Assembly: GCF_902706095.1 (NCBI RefSeq)
Contig: NZ_CACSJP010000008.1
Location: forward strand, 62,001 to 126,000
Direction of reading: 5' to 3'
DNA: 64,000 nucleotides
Source of the DNA: Rhizobium sp. 18065
Lineage (GTDB): Bacteria > Pseudomonadota > Alphaproteobacteria > Rhizobiales > Rhizobiaceae
The notes under the pieces are model-generated. The model was not told where the DNA came from. It made no database searches and saw nothing but the letters and a program-made list of their open reading frames with translations. Of the stretch, positions 27,474-37,303 are shown piece after piece (the stretch's first letter is position 1; each line of letters starts with the position of its first letter). The translations under genes and the position numbers were made by a program.

Positions 27474-29588
27474 CTAAACGGCTCGGAGCCAGACCTTGTT
27501 GTCGTGGAAGGCCGCACCGCCATGCGGAGCGGCGGCGTCGGCACCGGTCAGGACGTTGATTCCCTCGCCGTCGAGATGGGACTTGTTCGGCCACAGGCCT
27601 TCAGCCACCAGAACGCCGGGCTTCACGGCATCGGTGACCTTGGCATGGATGCGCAGTTCGCCGCGACCATTGCCGATCCGAACGACGTCGCCATCGGTGA
27701 TGCGAAGGCTCGTGGCATCGGCAGGGTTGACCATGACTTCCGGGCGCCCTTCCTTGTCGCGCGAGGTCTTGGTTTCGGCAAAGGTGGAGTTGAGGAAGTT
27801 GCGCGCCGGTGATGTCGCCAGCCGGAAGGGATGCTCTGCATCGGCAAGCTCGATCAGATCGACCTGGTCAGGGAAAACCGGCAGCGCCTTGACCGGTCCA
27901 AACGAACCGAGAACGGCCGGCGGCTTGTTGGGCGCCGGCGTGCCTTCCCAGTCGGGCCTGAAGCGGAACTTGCCATCCGGGTGGGCAAAACCCTTAAGGT
28001 AATGCGCATCCTCGAAGGCCGGCTGGCAATCGAGCCATTTTTCCTCGGCCAGCGTATCAAAGTCCGGCTTGCCGCTGACTTTCAGCATATGCTCGATATG
28101 CTCGCGCTCGGTCAGGCCGAAGCCTGGACGATCAGCCACCCCGAGCCGCTTCGCCAGTTCTTCTATGACGAAAAGATTGGTGCGCACGGTGTCCGGTGCA
28201 TCGACGAGCTTCGGCCCGAGCAGGATATGGCTCTGGCCGCCGCCGCGATAGATGTCGTCATGCTCGACGAACATGGTGGCGGGCAGCACGATGTCGGCAA
28301 GCTCCGCCGTCTCCGTCATGAACTGCTCGTGCACGGCGACGAAGAGGTCGTTGCGCAGGAAGCCCTCTTTCACAAGCCGCTGTTCGGGCGCGACATTGAT
28401 CGGGTTGGTGTTCTGGATGATCATGGCGGTAACCGGCCCGCGATGGCGCAGAGCCTCGGCGTCGCCGGTCAGCACCCGGCCGATCTGGGACTGGTCGAGC
28501 ATGCGGATATCGGGGTCGACCATGGCCGTGCCCATCAGATCCGCCTTGTTCAGCTTGAAGATATCGCTGTTGGAATGGAAGGCGCCGCCGCCTTCATGCT
28601 GCCACGAGCCCAGAACTGTTGCCAGCGACAGTGCGGCATGCATCGAGACAGCACCGTTGCGGCTGCGGGTGAAGCCGTAGCCGAGGCGGAAGAAGGTCTT
28701 GCGGGTCTCTCCGACATGGCGGGCGAAGGCCTCGATCTCCTCAACGGAAAGGCCGGTAATGTTTGACGCCCATTCCGGCGTCTTGTCCTTCAGGTGCGCC
28801 TCGAGGCCGGCCGGATCGTCGGCAAATTTTGCCATATAGGCGCGGTCGGCATAACCATCGCGGAAAGCGATGTGCATGGCGGCGCAGGCAAGTGCTGCGT
28901 CGGTACCGGGCCTGACGATCAGGGCCATGTCGGCCTGCTTCATCGTCGGGTTGTCATAGACGTCGATCACGACGATCTTCGCACCGCGATCCTTGCGGGC
29001 CTTGATCGCATGGGTCATCACATTGACCTGGGTGGCGACCGCATTGGTGCCCCAGATCACCACGCAATCCGACACCGCCATCTCGCGGGGATCAGGTCCG
29101 CGCAGCGTTCCGGTTCCCATCACATAACCGGTCCAGGCCAGGTTGGTGCAGATGCTGCCGAAGAAGCCGGAGTAACGCTTTGCATGACGCAGGCGTTCGA
29201 TCGAATCGCGCTGCACCAGCCCCATCGTGCCGGCGTAAAAATACGGCCAGACGGCCTCGCTGCCGTGTTTCTGCTCGGCCTTGACGAAGGCATCAGCAAT
29301 CTCGTCGAGGGCCGCCTCCCAGCTGACATCCTGCCACTGCCCCGCACCTTTTGCGCCAGCGCGGCGAACCGGTTTCATCAAACGGTCGGGATGATAGAGA
29401 CGCTCGGCATACCGCGCGACCTTGGCGCAGATGACGCCAGCGGTATAGGTGTTGTCCGAAGCGCCGCGAACGCGGCCGATCCTGCCCTCCGGTGTCAGTT
29501 CGACATCGAGCGCACAGGTGGATGGACAGTCATGCGGACAGGCCGTATGACCAACGGAACGATTGCGGATGGGGCTCTGGATATTCAT
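27474..29588 (-). CDS. molybdopterin-dependent oxidoreductase (DMSO reductase family)
   Basis: A 704-residue molybdoenzyme catalytic subunit. An N-terminal 4Fe-4S motif has C17, C21, C25 and C54 (C-x3-C-x3-C-x28-C), followed by the bis-MGD-binding core (VVIWGTNAVATQVNVM, IIQNTNPINVAPEQ, ADIVLPATMFVEHDD) and a C-terminal dinucleotide-binding domain ending ENN-like GGAAFHDNKVWL. No Tat signal is visible, so it is probably cytosolic. No electron-transfer or membrane subunit gene is adjacent, leaving the partner and substrate unknown. ATG 29588 is preferred; ATG 29606 is an alternative. Confidence 0.88.
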   Translation of the reverse strand: MNIQSPIRNRSVGHTACPHDCPSTCALDVELTPEGRIGRVRGASDNTYTAGVICAKVARYAERLYHPDRLMKPVRRAGAKGAGQWQDVSWEAALDEIADAFVKAEQKHGSEAVWPYFYAGTMGLVQRDSIERLRHAKRYSGFFGSICTNLAWTGYVMGTGTLRGPDPREMAVSDCVVIWGTNAVATQVNVMTHAIKARKDRGAKIVVIDVYDNPTMKQADMALIVRPGTDAALACAAMHIAFRDGYADRAYMAKFADDPAGLEAHLKDKTPEWASNITGLSVEEIEAFARHVGETRKTFFRLGYGFTRSRNGAVSMHAALSLATVLGSWQHEGGGAFHSNSDIFKLNKADLMGTAMVDPDIRMLDQSQIGRVLTGDAEALRHRGPVTAMIIQNTNPINVAPEQRLVKEGFLRNDLFVAVHEQFMTETAELADIVLPATMFVEHDDIYRGGGQSHILLGPKLVDAPDTVRTNLFVIEELAKRLGVADRPGFGLTEREHIEHMLKVSGKPDFDTLAEEKWLDCQPAFEDAHYLKGFAHPDGKFRFRPDWEGTPAPNKPPAVLGSFGPVKALPVFPDQVDLIELADAEHPFRLATSPARNFLNSTFAETKTSRDKEGRPEVMVNPADATSLRITDGDVVRIGNGRGELRIHAKVTDAVKPGVLVAEGLWPNKSHLDGEGINVLTGADAAAPHGGAAFHDNKVWLRAV

Positions 29589-29663
29589 GCCATTTTTATA
29601 GGGCATGGCGTGAGAGCTCAAAAGCCCCATTCGAACAAATCATCAAAGCCATCGGAACCGTTC

Positions 29664-30527
29664 ATGAATTATCGCCACATCTATCACGCGGGCAATTTCG
29701 CCGATGTCTTGAAGCATCTCGTGCTATCGCGGCTGATCGTCTATCTGCAACAGAAGGACAAGGCTTTCCGGGTGCTGGACACCCATGCCGGGATCGGACT
29801 CTACGACCTTTCCTCGGAAGAAGCGCAGAAGACCGGCGAATGGCTGGAAGGTATCGGCAAGGTCATCGATGCAGAGCTGCCGGCCAAGGTCGCCGAAATC
29901 ATGCAACCCTATCTCGACGTGGTGAAAGCGCTCAATCCCGACCGGGAGCCGAATGGACCACTGACGTTTTATCCCGGCTCACCAAAGCTATCACGCGATC
30001 TCTTCCGCCCACAGGACCGGCTTTCGGCGATGGAACTGCATCCGGACGATTCGCGTGCGCTTTCACGGTTGTTCGAGGGTGACTTTCAGGTTCGCGTGAC
30101 CGAACTCGACGGCTGGCTGACGCTGGGTGCGCATCTGCCGCCGAAGGAAAAGCGCGGCATCGTGCTGATCGACCCGCCGTTTGAGATCGAAGGCGAATAC
30201 GAGCGACTGGTCGAGGGGCTGGCCAAGGCACATCGCCGGTTCGCCAGCGGCGTCTATTGCCTCTGGTATCCGATCAAGAAGGGCGCACCGATCATCGCCT
30301 TCCACGACGCCTTGAAGGCGCTGGAGATCCCGAAAATGCTCTGCGCGGAACTGTCGATCAAGAGCGACCGCGACCAGACCGGCCTTTCCGGCACTGGGCT
30401 GATCATCGTCAACCCGCCCTTCACGCTGAAGGACGAGTTGCATGCGGCCCTTCCGGAGTTGAAGCGCCTGATGGCACAGGATCGCTACGCCTCGCACCGC
30501 TGCTTCTGGCTGCGCGGCGAAGACTGA
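29664..30527 (+). CDS. rlmJ: 23S rRNA (adenine2030-N6)-methyltransferase RlmJ
   Basis: A 287-residue SAM-dependent enzyme methylating A2030 of 23S rRNA. The N-terminus MNYRHIYHAGNFADVLKH is diagnostic for RlmJ. VLDTHAGIGLYDL is the SAM motif and LIDPPFE is the catalytic DPPF-type motif IV. A frame extending far upstream to 28794 is an antisense shadow of the molybdoenzyme gene, so the ATG at 29664 is used. RNase T2 follows 26 bases downstream. Confidence 0.95.
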   Translation: MNYRHIYHAGNFADVLKHLVLSRLIVYLQQKDKAFRVLDTHAGIGLYDLSSEEAQKTGEWLEGIGKVIDAELPAKVAEIMQPYLDVVKALNPDREPNGPLTFYPGSPKLSRDLFRPQDRLSAMELHPDDSRALSRLFEGDFQVRVTELDGWLTLGAHLPPKEKRGIVLIDPPFEIEGEYERLVEGLAKAHRRFASGVYCLWYPIKKGAPIIAFHDALKALEIPKMLCAELSIKSDRDQTGLSGTGLIIVNPPFTLKDELHAALPELKRLMAQDRYASHRCFWLRGED

Positions 30528-30553
30528 GACAGCGACCGAAAGGCACTGACACA

Positions 30554-31312
30554 ATGCGCTCCTATGCCGGATTTCTCGCGCTCGGCGCCTTGGTCATCGG
30601 TGCGGCGATCTATGGCCTGATGCCGGCGGAGAGACAGACCGGCGACACCGCGGACACGGTCGCAAAGAGCCAGAAGCCGGCAGTGGCGCCAGCAAAGCCG
30701 ATTGACCCGCAGGCCCGAGCCAAGGTCCAAGTGCCGCAAGGCGACGGCTTCGACTTCTATGTCCTGTCGCTGTCTTGGTCGCCGACCTTCTGCCAAGCCA
30801 ACGGCTCCGCCCGCAACCGCGACCAATGCGGGCCAGGCAAGCGTTTCGGCCTGATCGTTCACGGGCTTTGGCCGCAATATGAACGCGGCTATCCGGAAAG
30901 CTGCCCGACCGACCAGCCGCAGCAGGTGCCCGTGGGCATCGGACGCCGGATGATGGACATCATGCCAGGCATGGGACTGATCGGCCACCAATGGCGCAAG
31001 CACGGCACATGCTCAGGCCTTGCCATGGCAGACTACTTTTCGGTTGTGAGGCAGGCATTCGAAACGGTGCGCATTCCCGAAGCGCTTCGTCGGCCAGGCC
31101 CGCAACCCCGGACATCGCCGCAGGCGCTTGAAGATGCCTTGATCAAGAGCAATCCGGGACTGTCGCGCTCGGCAGTCGCCGTGACCTGTGATAATCAGAG
31201 ACTCGATGAGGTCCGGATCTGCTTCAGCAAGGCGCTCGATTTTCGCGCCTGCCCCGAGGTCGATGCCAATGCTTGCCGCCGGTCCGAGCTGACGATACCT
31301 CCCGCCCCGTAA
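30554..31312 (+). CDS. ribonuclease T2 family protein (periplasmic)
   Basis: A 252-residue RNase T2-type protein with an N-terminal hydrophobic segment (residues 5-22) that would anchor or export it. The CAS I motif LIVHGLWPQ gives the catalytic H103. The CAS II motif reads GHQWRKHGTC (H144, Q145, H149), i.e. the Glu usual at the second position is Gln. Several paired cysteines suggest disulfides. It would degrade RNA with little base specificity if active. Starts 26 bases after rlmJ. Confidence 0.88.
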   Translation: MRSYAGFLALGALVIGAAIYGLMPAERQTGDTADTVAKSQKPAVAPAKPIDPQARAKVQVPQGDGFDFYVLSLSWSPTFCQANGSARNRDQCGPGKRFGLIVHGLWPQYERGYPESCPTDQPQQVPVGIGRRMMDIMPGMGLIGHQWRKHGTCSGLAMADYFSVVRQAFETVRIPEALRRPGPQPRTSPQALEDALIKSNPGLSRSAVAVTCDNQRLDEVRICFSKALDFRACPEVDANACRRSELTIPPAP

Positions 31313-31339
31313 GATAACGATACATACTGGAAAACGTCG

Positions 31340-31971
<632 letters not shown>

Positions 31972-31983
31972 GCACAAGACAAC

Positions 31984-32013
31984 AAAAAAGCCGGGGCAGA
32001 ACCCCGGCTTTTT
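31984..32013. terminator. bidirectional Rho-independent terminator
   Basis: A perfect 9-bp stem (AAGCCGGGG / CCCCGGCTT, 5-base loop) with an A-tract on one side and a T-tract on the other. It can serve both the GST gene (+) and the outer membrane protein gene (-), which converge here. Confidence 0.92.
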
Positions 32014-32035
32014 CGATAATTGCTGATCGAATGGA

Positions 32036-32683
32036 TCAGAACTTGACGCCCATACCAACCTTGACGGAGTGGTCGTCGAAGCCCTTGGACACTGTGCCCG
32101 AGCTGAGTTCGAAATCGCGCTTCTGGTAGTCCGAGTAGCGGTATTCGACGCGCGCGGTGATGTTGTTGGTAACCATCGCTTCAACACCGGCACCAACCGT
32201 GTAACCGGCTGCAATGCGTTCGTCGTTGGAAGCGCCGTCTTCCAGTTCATGGTTGGCAACAGCCAGACCGGCCGTACCATAGAGCAGGAAGGGGTTCATG
32301 TCGTAACCAACGCGACCACGGAGCGAGCCGTTGACGCCCTGGGTGCCGGTCAGGCCAGCGCCTGCGCTGCCATCTTCGCCGTTGTAGCCGAGGTCGGCTT
32401 CAGCACCGTATACGATCTGGCCGTTCTGCATGTTGTAGCCGCCGTAAACCGAGCCGCCGAGGCCCTTGGCGTCGCGACCTTCGGTCGAACCGGTGAACTT
32501 GCCGAAGTCGTAGGTAGCGGCGCCACCGATGTAAGCGCCAGACCAGCTGCCTGCAGGAGCAGAGTAGCTTTCCGTCGCAGCCGGTGCTTCCGGGATCTGG
32601 TCGATCGCGTCAGCGGCCTGAACAGCCTGGAAAGCGACGAGAGTGGTTGCAGACGCGATGAGCATCATCTTGAAGGTACGCAT
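32036..32683 (-). CDS. RopB/Omp25-like outer membrane beta-barrel protein
   Basis: A 215-residue outer membrane protein of the Omp25/Omp31/RopB group. The signal peptide covers about 1-23 (ending AVQA), the WSGAYIGGAATYDFG barrel-start motif is near residue 47, and the chain ends VKVGMGVKF with terminal Phe. In rhizobia such proteins contribute to envelope integrity and are controlled by envelope-sensing systems. The long AT-rich upstream region suggests a strong or regulated promoter. Symbol ropB not asserted. Confidence 0.88.
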   Translation of the reverse strand: MRTFKMMLIASATTLVAFQAVQAADAIDQIPEAPAATESYSAPAGSWSGAYIGGAATYDFGKFTGSTEGRDAKGLGGSVYGGYNMQNGQIVYGAEADLGYNGEDGSAGAGLTGTQGVNGSLRGRVGYDMNPFLLYGTAGLAVANHELEDGASNDERIAAGYTVGAGVEAMVTNNITARVEYRYSDYQKRDFELSSGTVSKGFDDHSVKVGMGVKF

Positions 32684-33050
32684 AAATAGTCTCCTTTCGG
32701 TTCTCGACCGCGCTTACGAATAACCAACGGCGGCCTGAACGATATCTTGGGTATTCCCTGCCCGTTCCGACTGAACAAATGGACGCCAATTGAGGAATTG
32801 AAAGAGCCGAAATGTGAATTGTTTGTGGCAACGGCATGACGAAATTTGGATGTTGCTTGAAAACAACAGGGTATTCATTAACCCTAACAAATTCTTTACG
32901 CAAGAAAATGAAGTTTATCCAAATTTATATTTTCGCACCCTAAAGTATAACTCGACTCAAATCGCAGAGAACAATTTCTCGTCCCCTGTTCAATTTTTCA
33001 ATCGCCGCCATATATGCAGCGCAGCACATTGATTACCAAGGTTAAAACCC
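32684..33050. other. AT-rich intergenic region between outer membrane protein and SDR genes
   Basis: A 367-base spacer between divergent genes, clearly more AT-rich than its surroundings, especially 32810-33000. It must carry both promoters. A plus-strand open frame at 32814-33032 (72 codons) has no recognisable product and atypical composition; I do not count it as a gene. A small GAGAA/TTCTC hairpin lies around 32970. No confident -35/-10 assignment. Confidence 0.6.
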
Positions 33051-33818
33051 ATGCAGACGAGCATACCCAAAGCCGCCCTCGTGACCGGATCAGCCAAAAG
33101 ACTTGGCCGCGCGATTGCCGAGGACCTCGCACGCCATGGTTTTGCCATCGCGCTGCATGCGAAAACATCAATCGACGACTGCGCGGCGCTGGCCGCCGCG
33201 ATGCGGGCCGACGGACACAAGGTCACGGCGCTGCAGGCGGACCTTGCAAACATTTCAGAGGCCGCATCGCTGATTTCCCGCGCAGAGGCCGAAATCGGCC
33301 CGATCGGGCTGCTGGTCAACAATGCCTCGGTGTTCGAGGAGGATAATGCCGATGAATTCAACGCCGAACGATTCGCGCGGCATTTCGACCTGCATGTCCG
33401 GGCGCCAGCCATCCTGTCTGCCTCTTTTGCCAATGCCCTGCCCGCGCCGCTGCCTGGCCTGATCGTCAACATCATCGACCAGCGTGTGCTGGCGCTGAAA
33501 CCGACCTTCTTTTCCTATACACTGTCGAAATCAACTCTATGGACCGCAACGCAAACCATGGCGCAGGCTTTTGCCCCGCGTATCCGCGTCAACGCGATCG
33601 GCCCGGGGCCGACTTTGATTTCGGACCGGCAGCGTCAGGAAGATTTCGAGGCGCAGATCGACAGCCTGCCCCTGAGGCGCGGCCCCTCACTTGAGGAATT
33701 CGGTCGCACCATCCGCTTTCTTTTTGACACGCCTTCGATCACCGGCCAAATGATTGCCCTTGATGGCGGACAGCATCTGATCTGGCCGGGATCGACGGGC
33801 GTGGAGATTGTTGAATGA
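33051..33818 (+). CDS. short-chain dehydrogenase/reductase (pteridine reductase-like)
   Basis: A 255-residue NAD(P)-dependent SDR. The cofactor motif is the variant [22 protein letters not shown] (TGxxKRLG, as in FolM/PTR1-type pteridine reductases, implying NADPH). [10 protein letters not shown] follows, then the YTLSKSTLW catalytic Y-x3-K. The C-terminal segment [16 protein letters not shown] is normal. A pteridine reductase role is inference from the cofactor motif. Overlaps uvrC by 4 bases (ATGA). Confidence 0.87.
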   Translation: MQTSIPKAALVTGSAKRLGRAIAEDLARHGFAIALHAKTSIDDCAALAAAMRADGHKVTALQADLANISEAASLISRAEAEIGPIGLLVNNASVFEEDNADEFNAERFARHFDLHVRAPAILSASFANALPAPLPGLIVNIIDQRVLALKPTFFSYTLSKSTLWTATQTMAQAFAPRIRVNAIGPGPTLISDRQRQEDFEAQIDSLPLRRGPSLEEFGRTIRFLFDTPSITGQMIALDGGQHLIWPGSTGVEIVE

Positions 33819-35842
33819 CCGGAGGAAAGCTGCCTGATGGCGGTGTTCTCTATGACGGAACCGAAGACGACGACGATGACGCCATCGTCGAGAGTGATTC
33901 GCCGCGCCTGCCGCTCAGCATCGACTGGAACGAAGGCGACCTCAACGCGACCGACCTGACCGGCGCCGATCTGATCGCGGAATTCGTCAAGCAATTGCCC
34001 AATAGCCCCGGCGTCTATCGGATGATGAACGGCGCGGGTGACGTTCTCTACGTCGGTAAGGCGCGCAGCCTGAAGAAACGGGTCAGCAACTACGCACAGG
34101 GCCGGCTGCATTCCAACCGCCTGACGCGCATGGTGCGTGAAACCACCCATATGGAATTCGTCACGACCCGGACCGAGGTCGAGGCGCTGCTGCTGGAAGC
34201 CAATCTGATCAAGCGGCTTCGGCCGCGCTACAATGTGCTTCTGCGCGACGACAAGAGTTTCCCCTATATCCTGATCACCGGCGACAGCCGGGCACCGGCG
34301 ATCTTCAAGCATCGCGGCGCCCGCGCCCGCAAGGGTGACTATTTCGGCCCGTTTGCCTCGGCGACAGCCGTCAGCCGGACGATCAATTCGCTGCAGCGTG
34401 CCTTTCTGTTGCGCACCTGTACCGATAGCGTGTTCGAAAGCCGAACACGGCCCTGTCTTCTCTATCAAATCAAGCGCTGTTCCGGCCCGTGCACCCGGGA
34501 GATCGATGACGCGGGTTATGCGGAACTGGTCTCCGAGGCCAAGGATTTCCTGTCGGGGAAGAGCCAGAACGTCAAGGAAGCCATGGCACGCTCGATGAAC
34601 GAGGCGGCGGAAGAGCTCGATTTCGAGCGGGCCGCCGTGTTTCGCGACCGCCTGGCCGGCCTGTCGCATGTGCAAAGCCACCAGGGCATCAATCCGGCCG
34701 GCGTCGAGGAAGCCGATATCTTCGCCATTCATCACGAGGGTGGCCTGACCTGTATCCAGGTGTTCTTTTTCCGCACAGGGCAGAACTGGGGCAACCGCGC
34801 CTATTTCCCCAAGGCCGATCCGCAATTGACCAGCGCGGAAGTGCTGAGTGCCTTTCTGGCACAGTTCTACGACGACAAGCCCTGTCCTCGGCAGGTCTTG
34901 CTGTCGGAGGGGATTGACGAACAGGATCTGCTGGCTCTCGCCCTGTCGGAAAAGGCCGGACACAAGGTCAATGTGCTGGTTCCACAACGCGGCGAGAAAA
35001 GGGATCTGGTCGATCACGTAGTCGCCAATGCGCGCGAGGCGCATGGCCGCAAGCTGGCCGAGACGGCCTCGCAGTCACGCCTGCTGCAGGGCCTGTCCGA
35101 GACCTTTGCGCTGCCCTACGTGCCGCGCCGGATCGAGATCTACGACAACTCGCATATCATGGGCACCAATGCCGTCGGCGGCATGGTCGTTGCCGGACCG
35201 GAGGGGTTCGTCAAGGGCCAGTACCGCAAGTTCAATATCAAATCGACCGACATCACGCCCGGAGACGACTTCGGCATGATGCGCGAAGTGATGACACGAC
35301 GCTTTTCCCGCCTGCTGAAGGAAGAGGGAAAGCCTGACCGCACTGTCGCTCCCGACGACAGCGCCGAAGCGCCATTCCCGGCATGGCCAGACGTCATCCT
35401 GATCGACGGCGGCCAAGGCCAAATGAGCGCGGTGCGCAAGATCCTCGAGGATCTCGGCATTACCGATAGCGTGATCGCGATCGGCGTCGCCAAGGGCGTT
35501 GACCGTGACGCGGGCCGCGAGCGTTTCTTCGTCGCCGGCAAGCCGGACTTCACCCTGCCGCCGCGCGACCCCGTGCTCTATTTCGTCCAGCGCATGCGCG
35601 ACGAGGCGCACCGGTTTGCCATCGGCACGCATCGGGCGCGACGCAAGAAGGAAATGGTCAAGAACCCGCTGGACGAGATTTCCGGCATCGGCCCGACGCG
35701 CAAGCGCGCCCTGCTGCAGCATTTCGGCACGGCCAAGGCCGTCTCGCGCGCGGCGATAGGTGACCTCATGGCGGTCGACGGCATCTCCGAGGCCGTTGCG
35801 CGCCTCATCTACAATCATTTTCACGAAAGCGCCGTCGAGTGA
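33815..35842 (+). CDS. uvrC: excinuclease ABC subunit C
   Basis: A 675-residue dual-incision nuclease of nucleotide excision repair. Domains in order: N-terminal acidic extension (about 1-60), GIY-YIG nuclease ([25 protein letters not shown]), Cys-rich segment ([13 protein letters not shown]), UVR motif (about 255-290), RNase H-like nuclease with EIYDNSHI and [11 protein letters not shown], and tandem helix-hairpin-helix motifs at the C-terminus ([15 protein letters not shown]). Translationally coupled to the SDR gene. Confidence 0.97.
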   Translation: MTGGKLPDGGVLYDGTEDDDDDAIVESDSPRLPLSIDWNEGDLNATDLTGADLIAEFVKQLPNSPGVYRMMNGAGDVLYVGKARSLKKRVSNYAQGRLHSNRLTRMVRETTHMEFVTTRTEVEALLLEANLIKRLRPRYNVLLRDDKSFPYILITGDSRAPAIFKHRGARARKGDYFGPFASATAVSRTINSLQRAFLLRTCTDSVFESRTRPCLLYQIKRCSGPCTREIDDAGYAELVSEAKDFLSGKSQNVKEAMARSMNEAAEELDFERAAVFRDRLAGLSHVQSHQGINPAGVEEADIFAIHHEGGLTCIQVFFFRTGQNWGNRAYFPKADPQLTSAEVLSAFLAQFYDDKPCPRQVLLSEGIDEQDLLALALSEKAGHKVNVLVPQRGEKRDLVDHVVANAREAHGRKLAETASQSRLLQGLSETFALPYVPRRIEIYDNSHIMGTNAVGGMVVAGPEGFVKGQYRKFNIKSTDITPGDDFGMMREVMTRRFSRLLKEEGKPDRTVAPDDSAEAPFPAWPDVILIDGGQGQMSAVRKILEDLGITDSVIAIGVAKGVDRDAGRERFFVAGKPDFTLPPRDPVLYFVQRMRDEAHRFAIGTHRARRKKEMVKNPLDEISGIGPTRKRALLQHFGTAKAVSRAAIGDLMAVDGISEAVARLIYNHFHESAVE

Positions 35843-35898
35843 CGGACACAGCGCAATTTGGCCGCAGAAAATGGTAAAATGGAATCAGAATTCTTGAG

Positions 35899-35923
35899 TT
35901 GACGGGCGAAAGCGAAACCCGTC
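35899..35923 (+). promoter_or_regulatory. hairpin/possible promoter element between uvrC and pgsA
   Basis: The spacer holds a GACGGG / CCCGTC inverted repeat (11-base loop) overlapping a TTGACG hexamer that could be the -35 of a pgsA promoter, about 60 bases before the pgsA start. No T-tract follows, so it is not a standard terminator. Weak assignment. Confidence 0.35.
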
Positions 35924-35960
35924 ATCTAGGCGTCGCATCTTTTTCAAAAGTCAGGGCATC

Positions 35961-36542
35961 ATGGCATCGCGCGCATACAATATCCCCAATCTCCTCACCT
36001 ACGCCCGCATTCTGGCCGTGCCGCTGATCGTCGTCTGCTTTTTCATCGAGGGACGGCTGGAAAGCTCCGACTTTGCTCGCTGGACGAGCCTCGGGCTCTT
36101 CGTCGTCGCATCGTTCACCGATTACCTTGACGGCTATCTCGCCCGCATCTGGAACCAGACATCGAATATCGGCCGCATGCTCGACCCGATTGCCGACAAG
36201 TTGCTGATCGCCTCGATCCTGCTGCTGATGGCAGCCGATGGCACGATTGCCGGATGGTCGCTTTGGGCCGCGATCACCATCCTTTGCCGCGAGATCCTGG
36301 TCTCGGGTCTGCGTGAATATCTGGCAGCCCTGAAAGTCAGCGTTCCGGTGACGCGAATCGCGAAATGGAAGACGGCCGCCCAGATGGTGGCGCTCGCCTT
36401 CCTGCTGGCAGGCCCTGCCGGCGACAAGGTCCTGCCCTACACCACGGAACTCGGCATCACGCTTCTGTGGATCGCGGCAATCCTGACAATCTATACCGGC
36501 TACGATTATTTCCGCGCCGGCGCCAAGCACATGGTCGATTGA
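35961..36542 (+). CDS. pgsA: CDP-diacylglycerol-glycerol-3-phosphate 3-phosphatidyltransferase
   Basis: A 193-residue inner-membrane enzyme making phosphatidylglycerol phosphate. The CDP-alcohol phosphotransferase signature D-x2-DG-x2-AR-x8-G-x3-D-x3-D is complete in DYLDGYLARI...GRMLDPIADK (about residues 53-79). The N-terminal IPNLLTYARILAVPLIV is typical of PgsA. moaD starts 1 base after the stop, so lipid and molybdopterin genes share a transcript. Confidence 0.95.
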   Translation: MASRAYNIPNLLTYARILAVPLIVVCFFIEGRLESSDFARWTSLGLFVVASFTDYLDGYLARIWNQTSNIGRMLDPIADKLLIASILLLMAADGTIAGWSLWAAITILCREILVSGLREYLAALKVSVPVTRIAKWKTAAQMVALAFLLAGPAGDKVLPYTTELGITLLWIAAILTIYTGYDYFRAGAKHMVD

Positions 36543-36543
36543 C

Positions 36544-36798
36544 ATGGTCAAGCTCGTCTATTTTGCCTGGGTGCGCGAACGGATCGGCAAGGGTGAGGAA
36601 GAACTGGACCTTCCCGCATCGGTGGTCACGGCCGGTGATCTGATTGCGCATCTGGCAACGCTTGGCGAAGGCTACGAATCTGCCCTGCAATTCCCGAATG
36701 CGATCCGCGTCGCGATCAATCAGGAACATGTCGAGCATGACGAGACCATTGCCGGTGCGCGCGAAATCGGGCTGTTTCCGCCGATGACGGGTGGCTGA
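36544..36798 (+). CDS. moaD: molybdopterin synthase small subunit MoaD
   Basis: An 84-residue ubiquitin-fold sulfur carrier ending in the essential Gly-Gly (PPMTGG), which is thiocarboxylated to donate sulfur to precursor Z. VKLVYFAWVRERIGK at the N-terminus fits MoaD. It begins 1 base after pgsA and overlaps or abuts moaE. Confidence 0.95.
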   Translation: MVKLVYFAWVRERIGKGEEELDLPASVVTAGDLIAHLATLGEGYESALQFPNAIRVAINQEHVEHDETIAGAREIGLFPPMTGG

Positions 36799-36799
36799 G

Positions 36800-37303
36800 A
36801 TGGCATCCGGTGAGCCAATCGGGCCGGTCATCCGCGTTCAGCTTGAGGATTTCGATCCCGCTGCGGAAAGCCGCAAGCTTGCGCAAGGCCGGCACGATAT
36901 CGGCGCCCTGGTTTCGTTTGTCGGCCTCTGCCGTGATGAAGCGGGCAGCTTGCAGGCGCTGGAGCTCGAACACTATCCCGGCATGGCTGAAGCGGAAATG
37001 ACCCGGATCGGCACGCTGGCGATCGAGCGCTTTTCCCTGCTCGGCCTGACCGCCATTCATCGGCATGGACGCATCGAACCCGGCGAACAGATCGTGCTGG
37101 TGATTGCCACTGCAACGCATCGCCAAGCAGCCTTCGATGGTGCCAATTTCGTCATGGATTTTCTGAAAACATCTGCGCCCTTCTGGAAGAAGGAACACGG
37201 CAAGGACGGGACGGCCGGCGACTGGGTTGCAGCAAGGGATGCCGACGACACCGCCCGCGACCGCTGGACGAATGTTCTGGGCGGTTCGGGCGTCACGGAA
37301 TAA
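36800..37303 (+). CDS. moaE: molybdopterin synthase catalytic subunit MoaE
   Basis: A 167-residue large subunit of molybdopterin synthase. The family core DIGALVSFVGLCRD, LELEHYPGMAEAEM, HRHGRIEPGEQIVLVIA and the active-site lysines in APFWKKE are present. The ATG at 36800 has a GGTGG site 5 bases upstream; a GTG at 36791 overlapping moaD is the alternative. With moaD it supplies cofactor for enzymes such as the oxidoreductase at 27474-29588. It overlaps the convergent LivH-like gene by 11 bases. Confidence 0.95.
   Translation: MASGEPIGPVIRVQLEDFDPAAESRKLAQGRHDIGALVSFVGLCRDEAGSLQALELEHYPGMAEAEMTRIGTLAIERFSLLGLTAIHRHGRIEPGEQIVLVIATATHRQAAFDGANFVMDFLKTSAPFWKKEHGKDGTAGDWVAARDADDTARDRWTNVLGGSGVTE

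Noticed and set aside
28794-29663. Extension of rlmJ upstream to a 577-codon protein
   Set aside because: The extra part is antisense to the molybdoenzyme; RlmJ has its diagnostic N-terminus at 29664.
32814-33032. 72-codon plus-strand frame in the AT-rich spacer
   Set aside because: No motif, no ribosome-binding site of note, and composition explained by the AT-rich region.
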